From the NCBI GenBank assembly GCA_947471745.1, contig CANJKZ010000262.1:1483501-1547500 (forward strand): DNA of 64,000 nt, written 5' to 3'. The translations under genes and the position numbers were made by a program. The first letter of the stretch is position 1, and each line of letters starts with the position of its first letter. Positions 10,701 through 20,924 of the stretch are shown one piece after another. The notes below the pieces were generated by a model that had not been told where the DNA came from, ran no database searches, and was given only the letters and a program-made list of their open reading frames with translations. The DNA is from Closterium sp. Naga37s-1. Lineage: Eukaryota; Streptophyta; Zygnematophyceae; Desmidiales; Closteriaceae.

Positions 10701-13700
10701 AACACCCTCTCACTGCATCAAACCCCATGCTCTCTCACCTCCCAGGCTCCCACTCCCATCCCAACACCTCCCACACACCATCCCACTCCTCCCCCGCCTC
10801 TCCACCCTCTCTCCTCCTTTCCCATACGCCTTCCCCTCCCCCGCGCGCCTCTCAACCCTCTCTCCCCCCTCCTTCAGTTCGCCACCAATGGCTTCGCGAG
10901 GGAGAACGTGCTGGGCGAGGGCGGCTTCGGCACAGTCTACCGCGGGCTCCTACCAGTGGCCCCGCGGGTGGAGGTGGCGGTGAAGGTGTTGAAGCAGCTG
11001 GGCGTGCAGGCGGACGAGGAGTTCCACATCGAGCTCGAACTGCTCTCCCGCCCTCTCCACCCTCCCACTCCTCCCCTACCCTTGCCTTTCAACCCTCTCC
11101 TCCACCTCCCTCTCACAGTTCGCCACAGACGGCTTCGCGCGGGAGAACATATTGGGAGAGGGCGGATTCGGCACGGTGTACCGCGGCCTACTACCAGTAG
11201 CACCCCGCGTGGAGGTAGCAGTGAAGGTGTTGAAGCAGCTGGGCGTGCAGGCGGACGAGGAGTTCCACATCGAGCTCGAACTGCTCTCCCGCCTGGACCA
11301 CAAGAACCTTGTGCGCCTGCATGGCTTCTGCTCCACCGCCACCCAGCGCATGCTCGTTTATGAGTACTTGCCTAATGGGAGCCTCACCGACCACCTCCAC
11401 GGTAGGTCCGATCCTCCTCGCCCCCATGCGCCTCTATGCGTTCCCCGTGTGCGCCACCGACTCCCAGTGCATGCTCGCATACAAGTTCCTTCCCAACGGC
11501 ACTCTCACCCACCACCTCCACAGTACGGCCTGTGCTACGTGCCGCACACTCCCCCCCTACACCCTTTGCAGCCATCCGCTTGTGCGTGCCCCTCGCCTCC
11601 CCTCACCTTGCCTCGCTGTTCCCCACTTCCAAGCCATCTTGCCTGGCTGCCTGTGGGACCCGCTGTAGCAAAACCATTTCCATCCGCGCCCCACACCCGC
11701 AGGCCCCCCTGGAACGGCGGAGCTGTCGTGGGAGCGGCGAGTGCGCATAGCAGCGGGCGCGGCGAGGGGGCTGGCTCACCTGCACCGACAGCGACCTCAG
11801 ATCCTGCATCGTGATGTCAAGGCACCCAACATCCTGCTCACCTCCAACTTCACTGCTAAGGTGCGCATGTGGCACCGCACACCGCAGTTCAGCGCAGCAG
11901 AGCAGAGCAGCAGATCAGAGCAGCAGAGCAGAGCAGCAGAGCAGAGCAGCAGAGCAGAGCAGCAGAGCAGAGCAGCAGAGCAGAGCAGCAGAGCAGAGCA
12001 GCAGAGCAGAACAGCAGAGCAGAGCAGCAGAGCAGAGCAGCAGAGCAGAGCAGCAGAGCAGAGCAGCAGAGCAGCAGAGCAGAGCAGCAGAGCAGAGCAG
12101 CAGAGCAGAGCAGCAGTGCACATGGTGTCACGTCACTCACACCCCGTGCACATCCGCCAATCCCCCCTGTGCCCCAACGCACCTTGAGTGCCCTCGCCTT
12201 CCCTTGTGGCCCCTCGCCCCATCGAACCCCGTGCCGCCACTCCCTGCCTTTGCATGCATCCTCTCACTCTCACTTTGACCCCAACCCAGCCTTCCCCCTT
12301 TTCCCCTTTTCCCCCACAGGTGGCGGACTTTGGGCCTGATACGGCGCACGGAGATGGTGGAGGACGCGGTGTCAGGCAGGCAGGTGGAGCTCCGTGCCGC
12401 CACCCCCTGCCCCCACATGCATCCTCTCACTCTCACTTTGCAACACAACCCCCCCTCCCCCTCCCTTTCAGGTGGCGGACTTTGGGTGTGCGAAGCTGAT
12501 ACGGCGCACGGAGGTGGTGGAGGACGCGGTGAAGGGGCGGCAGGTGGAGCGGCTGTGTGACAGTGTGGACTATGCCATGGGCACACCGGGTCACATGGCG
12601 CCTGAGATGCTCATGACTGGGGAAATCAGCGCTGCTACTGATGTGTACAGGTGCGCCAAGCAGGTGGATGGGGGATTGGTGACGGGATGCATGCATCCAC
12701 TCTCTCCTTCTGCTGCCCTGTGGCTCACCACTTCTCCCTTTCACCTGCCTACCATCCCAAGTGGGTATGTGCCCCTACTCGTCTCAATGCCCATCATCCC
12801 AAATTAATTTCCGACCACGCCTCTCCCATTCGGCCTCATGCCTTCAGTCCTTTTCGCACATGTACCACCGCCGACCTTTTCTCTCCGCCCACCCAGTTTC
12901 GGCGTGGTGCTGCTGCAGCTGGTGACGGGGCGGCTGCCGATCGACTCGAACCGCCAGCAGCTGACGATGTGGGCGGCACCACTGCTGGAGGAGGAGCGCT
13001 GGGAGGAGCTTGTGGATCCGCGCCTGCAGCGCGCCCTGCTGGGCCGCGCCAATGGGGGGGGCGCAGGGGGCGGAGGAGGGGGGCGAGGGGGGGAGGATGG
13101 CGCAGGGGCAGGGGCGGGGGCAGGGGCAGTGGGGGAGTTGAGGCGGCTGGTGGCGGGGCGGTCGGTGGGGCGGTGTGTGCAGCTGGCGGGCACATGTCTT
13201 GACATGGACCCGCTGCAGCGCCCCTCCATGGAGGACGTGGCTCTCTCCCTGCTCGCCATCTACAGCTCAGGTGCCTGCCTTCCTGCCTGCCTGCCCACCC
13301 CTCCCTCACTGCCCACCTCTCCCGCACTGCACATACCCCTCTGTCATTCAACCATCTCAATTACTGCCCTCCATGCCCCCGCCCCCCCCCAGCCTGCGCG
13401 GAGCGTGATGAGGCGCTGCAGCCGGCAAGCGAGGGCTTCAGAAGCGGGCGAATGCTGCCGCCCGCCGGCCCGTCCGACCCCACGCGGGCGGGGTCGGGGG
13501 GGAGCGGCATGCCGGGGGCGGTTGGGGGGGGGAGCGGGGCAGTGGTGGGGGGAAGTGCGCGGATGACTGCCAGTAGTGGGGGGCTGTCAGTGTCGCCTGA
13601 GAGGCCAGCCGGGACTGCCAAGGCCAGATTCCAGAGGTGCTGCTCTGCACGCCCACACCATGCCCCACGTGCTCTGCATTCCCTGTGCCCTCGTGTATTT

Positions 13701-13879
13701 CCCCTTGCTCTTGTGCATGCCCCATGTGCATGCCCCATGTGCATGCCCCATGTGCATGCCCCATGTGCATGCCCCATGTGTATTTCCCCTTGCGCCTCAC
13801 CCTTATCTCTCTATCTCTCTCCCTCCCTCACTCTCTCTACACCAGGAACCGGTCAGCCCGGCACACGAGCTTTGGATGA
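7770..13879 (+). CDS. Receptor-like cytoplasmic kinase with long disordered N-terminus, 9 exons
   Basis: This is a Ser/Thr protein kinase of the plant RLK/Pelle family without a visible signal peptide or membrane span, hence RLCK-like. Exons: 7770-9741, 10039-10120, 10378-10444, 11119-11401, 11703-11860, 12472-12650, 12897-13270, 13393-13636 and 13846-13879, about 1,130 residues. Residues 1-~700 are low-complexity (Gly/Glu/Arg-rich, then poly-Gln in exon 2). The kinase domain follows: P-loop [17 protein letters not shown] lysine (about residue 743), HRDVKAPN catalytic loop, DFG, APE and [15 protein letters not shown], so all catalytic residues are present. A Gly/Ala run interrupts the C-lobe. 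The start at 7770 is the first ATG in frame; 7953 is an alternative. Introns hold echoes of the P-loop and DFG exons. A PERK-type receptor is less likely because no transmembrane segment is seen. Confidence 0.88.
10878..11051 (+). repeat. Duplicate of the kinase P-loop exon (upstream echo)
   Basis: The first 58 codons of kinase exon 4 (FATNGFAR to LELLSR) occur here first, 241 bp upstream of the copy used in the gene model, with their own CAG acceptor. The two copies differ mainly at silent sites, plus Asn/Asp and Val/Ile changes. No GT dinucleotide occurs between the end of this copy and the acceptor of the next, so it cannot splice as a normal separate exon. Confidence 0.92.
11420..11523 (+). 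repeat. Degenerate echo of the 3' part of kinase exon 4
   Basis: Directly after the exon 4 donor, the intron contains a diverged copy of the exon's last ~100 nt. It encodes, for example, [18 protein letters not shown] against [18 protein letters not shown] in the exon. It is too diverged and lacks an acceptor to be called an exon. Confidence 0.8.
11888..12118. repeat. AGCAGAGC-type microsatellite
   Basis: About 230 bp of imperfect AGCAGAGCAGCAG repeats lie in the kinase intron after the HRD exon, starting about 28 bp past the donor. Confidence 0.95.
12232..12388 (+). repeat. Echo of the kinase DFG exon and its preceding intron end
   Basis: A ~155-bp segment comprising intron sequence (GCATCCTCTCACTCTCACTT), an acceptor and GTGGCGGACTTTGGG is repeated immediately downstream as the true DFG exon. 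The echo lacks 8 nt after DFG relative to the true exon and is out of frame, so use of its acceptor would truncate the kinase. Confidence 0.85.
13722..13775. repeat. GCATGCCCCATGT short tandem repeat
   Basis: About five copies of a 12-bp unit (CATGTGCATGCC type) lie in the last kinase intron. Confidence 0.8.
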
Positions 13880-14731
13880 CACTGCTTGGCTAGTGTGCAT
13901 ACATGAGCAGCTTTGGATGGTGCTGCTGGGGCCACGCCAAGCATGCAGAGAGGCATGCAGGGAGGCGTACTACAAGTGTCTTTATTAGCAGGGCACGGTG
14001 GGGATGCAGTGCCTGAGCAGCCAGAGCAGGAAGGCTCAAGCCAGGCATGCACCACCATAGCATGCGGTGTGCCTTGCCACACACCCATGTGCTCGCACTG
14101 TGTGCTCATGGGCTGGCAGCGGTAGGGAGGGTGCAGTGTGCGCGCGGCTGAATAATAGTCCACCTGTTGAGTGCCGCCACGTAGGCAGGAGCAGCTAGGC
14201 GCATTGCCTTGTGGGTCCGTCATAGATGGAACCCTTGAGCCTTCCTGCTTCTTCATCCCATGCTGCTAAAGGTGCACCCACCTACTCACATCATCCTTAT
14301 CCGAGCCCAACAGTTGTGGCTGCTGGCAGCAGTGGGCAGTGAGCATGCACTTCGCAGTCCAGTGGGTGTGCGGCATGGTGGGGAAAGATGCTACCAGCAG
14401 TGAAGGCACAGTTAGACAACACCAGTGGACGCTTAGGTGTATCTGTATTGCACTCATTATTTCATATTTGCCATACAGTCATTATCCTGCAGGCGTTTTT
14501 GCCATCTAGTCATTAAGGCGAAGCAAGGGCACAGGGCGTAGTATTGTACTTTGTAGCAGCTACTAATACTGCTGTCTTTAATATCCCTGTCACCTGCTGC
14601 CACGGCAGCGCATTAGCGTTGCGCCGTTAGCTCAGCTATCAATTCACCTTCGGTACGGTAGGGTAAGTCCAACGCAGTCTTGCTGCAAGCCTCAACGCAG
14701 CGCCACTGTTCTGCAAGGTAAGCCCGCCCCT
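13880..14731. other. Convergent intergenic region
   Basis: This lies between the 3' ends of the kinase gene (+) and the TBL gene (-). It should contain both 3' UTRs. I see no ORF of recognisable family, RNA gene or repeat. Confidence 0.5.
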
Positions 14732-17416
14732 TCAAGCGATGCCGTGTTCGCGGCGCCACGTTTCATAGAAGAGGTCGACCCACGTGTCGGGCAGGCCGGG
14801 CATGCAGGGATGCAGGCAGTCCTGCGATTTGGGGCGCTGCGCGGCGATCATGGCGTCTGAGCGGAAGAGCGAGGGGTGCGTGATGTCCACGAGGCGGATG
14901 GTGCGGCTGCCCTTGAACACGCTCGCCTGCGACGGGTACCACACGCGGCTCTGCGAGTTGTTGCGCTCAAAGAACGAGTACTGCGCACGGGGGACAGGGG
15001 GAGTGGGGCGGAGGGGGGAGGGGGGAGGGGGAGCGGGTGAATGGCGATTGGCGGAGCAAGGGGGGCGTGAGAGGTGCAGCCGTGCGCTGTGTGTACGCGG
15101 GCGCCAGCAGATGTCTATGCCCTCCCTACACAGCCTCACAGCACGCCCCAGGCTCAGCATAAGCTGCTGGCATGAGTAAGGCGGGCGCACAGGAGTGCGG
15201 GCTGCTAGAAAGCAGGCATGATGCGGCCATTGACCGTCCCCAAGGGCATCCGTGCCCCTTCTGCTCTGCATTCGCCTGTCTCCCGCTCCCTCTCTCCCGA
15301 CTGCACATCCCAAGCCTCCTCCTCCCCTTTTCCCCCCTTCCCCCTTCCCCCTTCCCCCTTCCCCCTTCCCCCACGCACCATCTGCGGAGAGCTGGCGGCC
15401 TTGGCGCCCTGGCAGCCGGCGAGGCGCGGCGGCGCGGAGAGGAAGTACATGGGCGGCAGCCGCCACCGCTTCACGCTCTTCGCGTCGAACGTGCGCGCCA
15501 AGCGCCGCAGCGCCATCCTGCGGAGGAGGTGCGGGGACGCGGGCGGGGTGTGGGAATGGGGAGCGGCGGGCGATGCGGATGAGGCTATGCGCAGGCCCAT
15601 GAAGAAGAGGGGGATAGCAGTGGAGCATGGGCATGGGGCATGGGGCATGGGGCATGGGGCATGGGGCATGGGGCATGGGGCATGGGGCATTGCGAAAGGC
15701 GAATGGCGAATGGCGAATGGGGCACGGCGAATGGGGCACGGCGCAGGGGGCAGGGGGCGGGAGGGCGGGCATACTTGTAGGCCTGCACGGTGTTGGGCTC
15801 GGGCTTGATGAGCTGCCACTTGCGGTTGACGAAGAATCGCCGCAGCCACGTCTTGGCGTGCGGCCAGTGCGTCGCCGACTGGAACACCACCATCCCGAAC
15901 CGCCCGACCTTGTCAAACCATGTGGGGTCGAACGTGTGCAGATTGACGGCCGTGTCGCCCAGGCCGGGGTTAGTGACTTTAATGCGCGCCAGCACTTCGT
16001 TCTGCGTGGAGTAAGCCATGAGGAAGGGGCTCCAGTAGTTGACGATGGTGACATTGTACGCCGCGACGCGCCACACGAACTTGCTCAGCGCGTCGTCCGT
16101 CACCTTGCTCACCGCCGACACGCGGTGGATCTGGCAGAGAATGGAGGGCAGGAAGCCTTCGTACATGAGCGAGTCGCCCACCATCGCGATCACCCTGCAC
16201 GCCGCACCACGACGCGGAGACACGGAGGGGGGGCGTGGGAAGGGGAGACAGGGTGAGGCAGCGCGGGCTGGCGAGGAACGGCTGCTTCTCACGCGAATCG
16301 CAATGCGGCAATGCGGCAGTGCGGCAGTGCGACAGTGCGACAGTGCTGCAGTGCGGCAGTGCGTGGACACAAACGGGTTAGTCCGATGCGGGATGGGAGC
16401 AACTCACTTGTTCCGCATTCGCATCAGAAATTCGGCTGGCGAGAATCGTATTGTGCTCCCTCCACAGTTGCGCGGCTTCCATGAGTAGTACTGCACATCC
16501 CCGATACAAGCACGATCGAACACGCGTGAGCATAGAAGGAGCCACGTTGAGTAGTAAGGGGAATGTGAACTGGCAGTAAGTGAGACACGAGGGGAGAGGC
16601 ATGACGAGAGCAGTGCATTGCGGTCGTACCATCCAGTTCGGGTTGAGTTTCCTCTTCGGGTCGAGGCAGTTAGTCGTGGGAGCGACGTCCTGCACAGCCC
16701 AGCATCGCAAGTCAACGCCAGTCAATGCAGTCCAACAAGTCAGGACGGTGATAGAGAGCATGCAGCAGGCATCTAGTCGGACACGGCTGACACGACCTGA
16801 CCCCGTGCGGATCACGGAGCGCGCTGCGAAGAATGGCCAGGCGAGCCGTGCGTCACGCGGTACATTTGCAAAATGTAGTCGCGCGCATTGAGCGGCGGGC
16901 AATGCGGCGCACCTTGAGGAAGGGGCACGAGGACATGTCGTAGGCGGGGCGGTTGGCACGGTCCGACACCCACGAGCCGTCGTAGATGTCGCACGTCGAC
17001 CCCGCCGCCTGCGTCGTCGCCACCTTGCCCTTCGCGACGTTCGTCGACTTCAGCGGATTTTCCGCCGCTGGCGACGGCGGCGGCGGTGCCGCAGAGCTGC
17101 TTTCCGGGGACACGTCGCTATTCTGATTGCTGTTGCCGCTGTTGCCGCTGCTGCTACTGCTACTACCGCTGCTGTTTGCACTACCGCTGCTGCCTCTACT
17201 GGCGGTGCTGGCGGCGGTGGTGGAGGGCGAGTCGACGGAGAGCAGCGCGGGCATGTCGGCGAGCATGAGCTCCTGCTGGAACGTGTCGTCGCGATCCTTG
17301 AGCCCGCCGCTCACGCCCGTGTCGCCTGCGTGGCTGTGGCTCTGCGGGGAAGATATGAGGAGCAGCGCGGACGCGAGAGCTATGCACCGCCATCTGAACG
17401 CGTGTGAGGATCTCAT
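14732..17416 (-). CDS. Trichome birefringence-like (TBL/DUF231) polysaccharide O-acetyltransferase
   Basis: This is a probable Golgi type II or secreted enzyme that transfers acetyl groups to cell-wall polysaccharides. Exons, minus strand: 16913-17416, 16630-16689, 16408-16490, 15775-16194, 15379-15517 and 14732-14980, 484 residues in phase. The N-terminus has a basic start and a hydrophobic stretch (CIALASALLLISS), followed by a Ser/Gly stem. The TBL domain starts at CDIYDGSWVSD and continues with CPFLK. The GDS motif (AMVGDSLMYEG) is near residue 222. The C-terminal DxxH motif is in DCLHPCMPGLPDTW near residue 455. These supply the Ser and Asp/His expected of the catalytic triad. The acetylated polymer cannot be told from sequence. 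The gene diverges from the zinc-finger gene at 18671. Confidence 0.9.
15628..15690. repeat. GGGCAT simple repeat
   Basis: About nine copies of a 7-bp GGGCATG unit lie in the TBL intron after the GDS exon, about 90 bp past its donor. They are followed by GGCGAATGGCGAAT-type repeats. Confidence 0.9.
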
Positions 17417-18670
17417 TGGCGCAACAATGGCTGATCACGACACGATAGAATTTTTACCAGCCTTGCACCCTATTCCACAGGATGAGAGCTAGGAAGGTCT
17501 AGTGGGAGCTATGCGAAGCTCTGGATAGCTGAAGGATGAAAGGACGGCTGTATGATGTGGAGGACAGGAACAGATGCGAGATGCATCGGGGCTAACATGG
17601 ATTGGAAGTCGTGACTTGGTTTTATTGAGGATGTTCAAGATGCAGCACTTCATTTCGACATGCCACTGAGCGAATTCAAGACTGTTTGGAGAAAGAGGGA
17701 ATGATGGACCGCCCTGGTTTCGGGTTTCCGATACCTTTCGGCAGTGGTTTTGACACCGCCTTGCTTTGCGCTCGCGTCCGATACCTTCGGTCAGTTATTT
17801 ACGCTATTGCCCCTTTTCGAGTCCGGAGACTGATATTGTGTTTTATTTATTGGGATATCATAAATTGAATTGTCGTGTCAAATACGAGAAGCTCGGGACA
17901 AAAAAAATACCCCTCATGGAGGGCATGCCATTTGGGAGGCATCAACCATAAACACCATGAGGCAAGATGTTTAGGGTTGCTGCCTCCCAAATGGCCAGCC
18001 ATCCGAGAGGGGTTTATTTTTTCCACTGGCCACTAAACTAAAACCAGGTAAACTTCAGATTTTTTCAGGTAACAGGAAATTGGAAATGTCGAAATCAGCT
18101 GCCCCAAGGAATCGGAAGCGAGCGGAGAAGCAAGGCGGTGTCAAAGCCACTTTTGAAAGGAATCAAAAACTTGAAAACAAGGTAATCTATCATTTTCCTG
18201 TTAGAGAAACGTACACTAGCGGATCGCACCGCATGTGCGGCTCGGGGAGGGACATTGGTTGGACTGTGTGCGACCAGGCATGAGGCACACACAATCGCAC
18301 AGGCGAGGCGTCAGGATTGAAAGCTGGGACCGCAACCCATCACAGCACCAACGAGCCTTCGGCAATATATTGGCGGGCTCGAGCAAATAAAATTTCGGGT
18401 CGGTGCGAAGGTGTTTTGACGTCGCGAATTGGTCTTCGCGAGAGCTTGCCCGGGCTGCGATGGCACAGACCTTCGAAAAAAAACGTTGTGGGAGGATGTC
18501 TCCCGCTCGAGCACAAACGCCAGCATGAAAAGGGTGCTGTGACCACGCGTACAAATTGTACACAAATCTTGTACAGAGTGTACGTATTGTTTAATTGTAT
18601 TTTACACTTAAGATGTCCACAGTCAGCACAAAATAGTTTTTTTGTGCACCCTTACAGCGCATCTGTCCCG
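17417..18670. other. Divergent intergenic region with foldback element
   Basis: This is the shared upstream region of the TBL gene (-) and the zinc-finger gene (+). It is AT-rich compared with coding DNA and contains the nested inverted repeats described separately. No further gene is supported. Confidence 0.6.
17680..18215. repeat. Nested foldback element (outer ~100-bp and inner ~55-bp inverted repeats)
   Basis: The outer arms at about 17690-17780 and 18100-18195 match in inverted orientation at roughly 80%, including the shared core TTTTGACACCGCCTTGCTT (one mismatch). Inside them, 17900-17955 and 17968-18024 form a second hairpin (core GCCATTTGGGAGGCA) with a loop of about 15 nt. No target duplication is clear. 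It could be a foldback or MITE relic, or a hairpin small-RNA locus. Confidence 0.75.
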
Positions 18671-20308
18671 ATGGATGTTGCGGAGAGTCCTACTCGCATA
18701 CTGCTGACCTTCACCGGCCAGCCCTTCCTTCGAACCGCTAACGTGCAATCGTTCCTGCACCCGCCTCCCGCCTCTGCGCCTTTGCGCCTCTATTCTCAGC
18801 CCGTTCCGCTCGCCACCTCTGCGCCGAACATAATATGGCTTCTACCTTCCGTCCCCTCTGAATGGCCGCCCAACATAGGCGGAATGAGCGGCGCAGGCGG
18901 CGCGGGTTATGAGGGCGTGGCGGCACCTCAAGTTCCCCCACCATGCTACACGTACACGCCGCTTCCGCGCATCGTGGAACTCCGCGCACCCCTCCCCAAC
19001 TTGCCTATGCCCGCTCATGCCCTTCCCCAATGGACCCCTCACATTTCCGCGGCTGGGAACGATCCTGCCTCATTGCGAGCAATCAGAATCTGCCGCGTGG
19101 CAGGCGATGACAGGCGGTCATGGGGTTGTGAGTCTCGGGCAGCAGAAGCGGCCGCTGAGGCGGAAGGCGCCACGACGAGGGCGGACAATGGGGGCATGGC
19201 GGAAGGCAGCGGGGGGACGAACACGGATTGGGGGGGAAAGAAGCGGCGGAGGGGGGAGAAAGAGGGAAGCAGGTATGAGTGGGAATCGGTGCCAAGTGGT
19301 GGGCAGTGGGGGACGGACAGAGAGGGAGCGGGAAGGGGAAACGGGAGAGGAAGCATGCATGGGGCTGGGGGCAGAGGGCGCGGCGGAAAGAAACGCGCGT
19401 GGAAGGCTTCGAAGCGGTACGGAGTGCAGAGAGGGGCGGGGCGGAAAGCGCCCCAGCCGCTGGCGTTCCCAGTCATATGCCCGCTCTGTCCTGACGTGGT
19501 GCTGACGTCACTGCCTATGCTACAGTCGCACATGGCGGGACGCAAGCACCAGGCCGCCGATGCTGGGCGCGCGCAGCGGGGGGGCGCGAGGGGGCCCGAG
19601 GCGCGGGCTGGGCAGGAGCAGGGGGGCCACGCGCATGACAACCAGGGGCATGGGGGGGAGGGGCATGTGGGGGAGGGGCATTGGGGAGAGGGGCTTGCGG
19701 AGAAGGGACATGCTGACAGGCATAGAGGTGAGGGGGGCAGTGGCGCAGTGAATGGGGAAGATGGAGAGGGGGGTGTGGGTGGCATGGGGGGAGTGCAAGG
19801 GGAAACGGGGTTGGAGCACGGGGAACATGGCGGGTATGGGGGACAGGGGGGGCATGGGGGGCATGGCGGGTATGGGGTGCATGGGGTGCATGGGGTGCAT
19901 GTGACGCGATGGGCGTGGGGAAGGGAGTGGCAACAGGAGGAGAAACCACACGTGGGAGAGTGGCGTGATGGGGGAGTGAAGAAAGAGCTGACGGTTGAGA
20001 TCATCGACCTGGAGGAGGATGAGAACGAGGAGGAGGAGGAAGTGGAGATTTTGGAGTTGGATGAGAGTGACAAGGACGAGGTGAAAGAGGAGGGGAGTGA
20101 TGAATTCCCACGGCAGGGGAAGAGAGCAAGGGCCATGGGGTGGGTGAGTGAGGGGCCACCGTTTGTGGGGGGGTGGTGTGCGGTGTGTGGCGCGACGTGT
20201 TTGAATGAGAGCAACTACAAGTTCCACCTCAAAGGCAAACGCCACCGCTCCGCCCGCGCTGCCTCTCACACAGCCGCTGCTGCTGCGGCTGCTGCTCCTG
20301 TACCATGA
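18671..20308 (+). CDS. Two-finger U1/JAZ-type C2H2 zinc-finger protein, intronless
   Basis: This is a 545-residue protein of unknown process, probably nuclear and binding RNA or double-stranded RNA. Finger 1 is C-x2-C-x13-H-x5-H (CPLC ... HMAGRKH, about residue 270). Finger 2 is C-x2-C-x12-H-x5-H (CAVC ... HLKGKRH, about residue 503). Long H-x5-H spacing and the K/R-H ending are typical of the U1-C/matrin/JAZ class. Between the fingers lies a Gly/His-rich repeat region. Before finger 2 a strongly acidic segment contains VEIIDLEEDE and VEILELDESD, which look like two SUMO-interacting motifs. Residues 180-260 are basic (KKRRRGEKE, GGKKRAWKASKR) and could serve nuclear import. The start at 18671 (MDVAESPTR) is the first in-frame ATG with protein-like sequence; an open frame continues further upstream. 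Confidence 0.75.
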   Translation: MDVAESPTRILLTFTGQPFLRTANVQSFLHPPPASAPLRLYSQPVPLATSAPNIIWLLPSVPSEWPPNIGGMSGAGGAGYEGVAAPQVPPPCYTYTPLPRIVELRAPLPNLPMPAHALPQWTPHISAAGNDPASLRAIRICRVAGDDRRSWGCESRAAEAAAEAEGATTRADNGGMAEGSGGTNTDWGGKKRRRGEKEGSRYEWESVPSGGQWGTDREGAGRGNGRGSMHGAGGRGRGGKKRAWKASKRYGVQRGAGRKAPQPLAFPVICPLCPDVVLTSLPMLQSHMAGRKHQAADAGRAQRGGARGPEARAGQEQGGHAHDNQGHGGEGHVGEGHWGEGLAEKGHADRHRGEGGSGAVNGEDGEGGVGGMGGVQGETGLEHGEHGGYGGQGGHGGHGGYGVHGVHGVHVTRWAWGREWQQEEKPHVGEWRDGGVKKELTVEIIDLEEDENEEEEEVEILELDESDKDEVKEEGSDEFPRQGKRARAMGWVSEGPPFVGGWCAVCGATCLNESNYKFHLKGKRHRSARAASHTAAAAAAAAPVP

Positions 20309-20480
20309 TGCCATGATGCCATGATGCCTGCAGCGCAGCGCCTGCAGCTGCTGTGACATGGTAGTTACTTGAAGGGATTCCAAGGGGCTGCAACCATTGA
20401 GAGTTGATGTTGCTGCTGCTGCTACTGTTGTTGGTGTTGCTGTGTTAGTTTGCCGCTTTTGTTGTTACAGTATTTGTTGT
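20309..20480. other. 3' flank of zinc-finger gene, copia target site
   Basis: This GCTGTT-rich sequence ends with the GTTGT copy (20476-20480) duplicated on insertion of the copia element. Confidence 0.7.
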
Positions 20481-20924
20481 TGTTGGGCTGAGAAAAGCCC
20501 TTAGGATCTTTGCAGGACTAAATTCTGAGTAGAATGATGTAATAGCGGAAGCGTTGAATAAGAATCTTGTGAACCACCTTGCGCTAGTAAGTGAGGGCAA
20601 AGTAGATTAATTAAAACAAAGAGATACAAGCTTTTATAAGAGTACAAGGAATATGAAGAGATATAGTTAATAACCGTTTTACTGTTGCTGTTGCGGTTCG
20701 ATACAGTGACGACTCGGGCAACTGCTCAGTAGCGAGTCAGTTGTTTGTCCTTGCTGTCGCGCTGTATTTGTCAGGTCAAAGGTCGCTGACCTTTGACTTT
20801 CGCGTAACCTCCAGCAGTTGTTCAACCTCTGAGGGTTGACTCGCTAATGCTTCGATATGTTTTGTCTCGCTTTCTGTCTTGGTGTTTCGACACGACAGAG
20901 GCGTTAAATCAATTGTTTCCAACA
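20481..20924 (-). repeat. 3' LTR of the copia element
   Basis: This LTR lies at the 3' end in element orientation. It starts TGTTGG and ends CCAACA on either strand, and it pairs with 26485-26928 at equal length. Confidence 0.96.
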
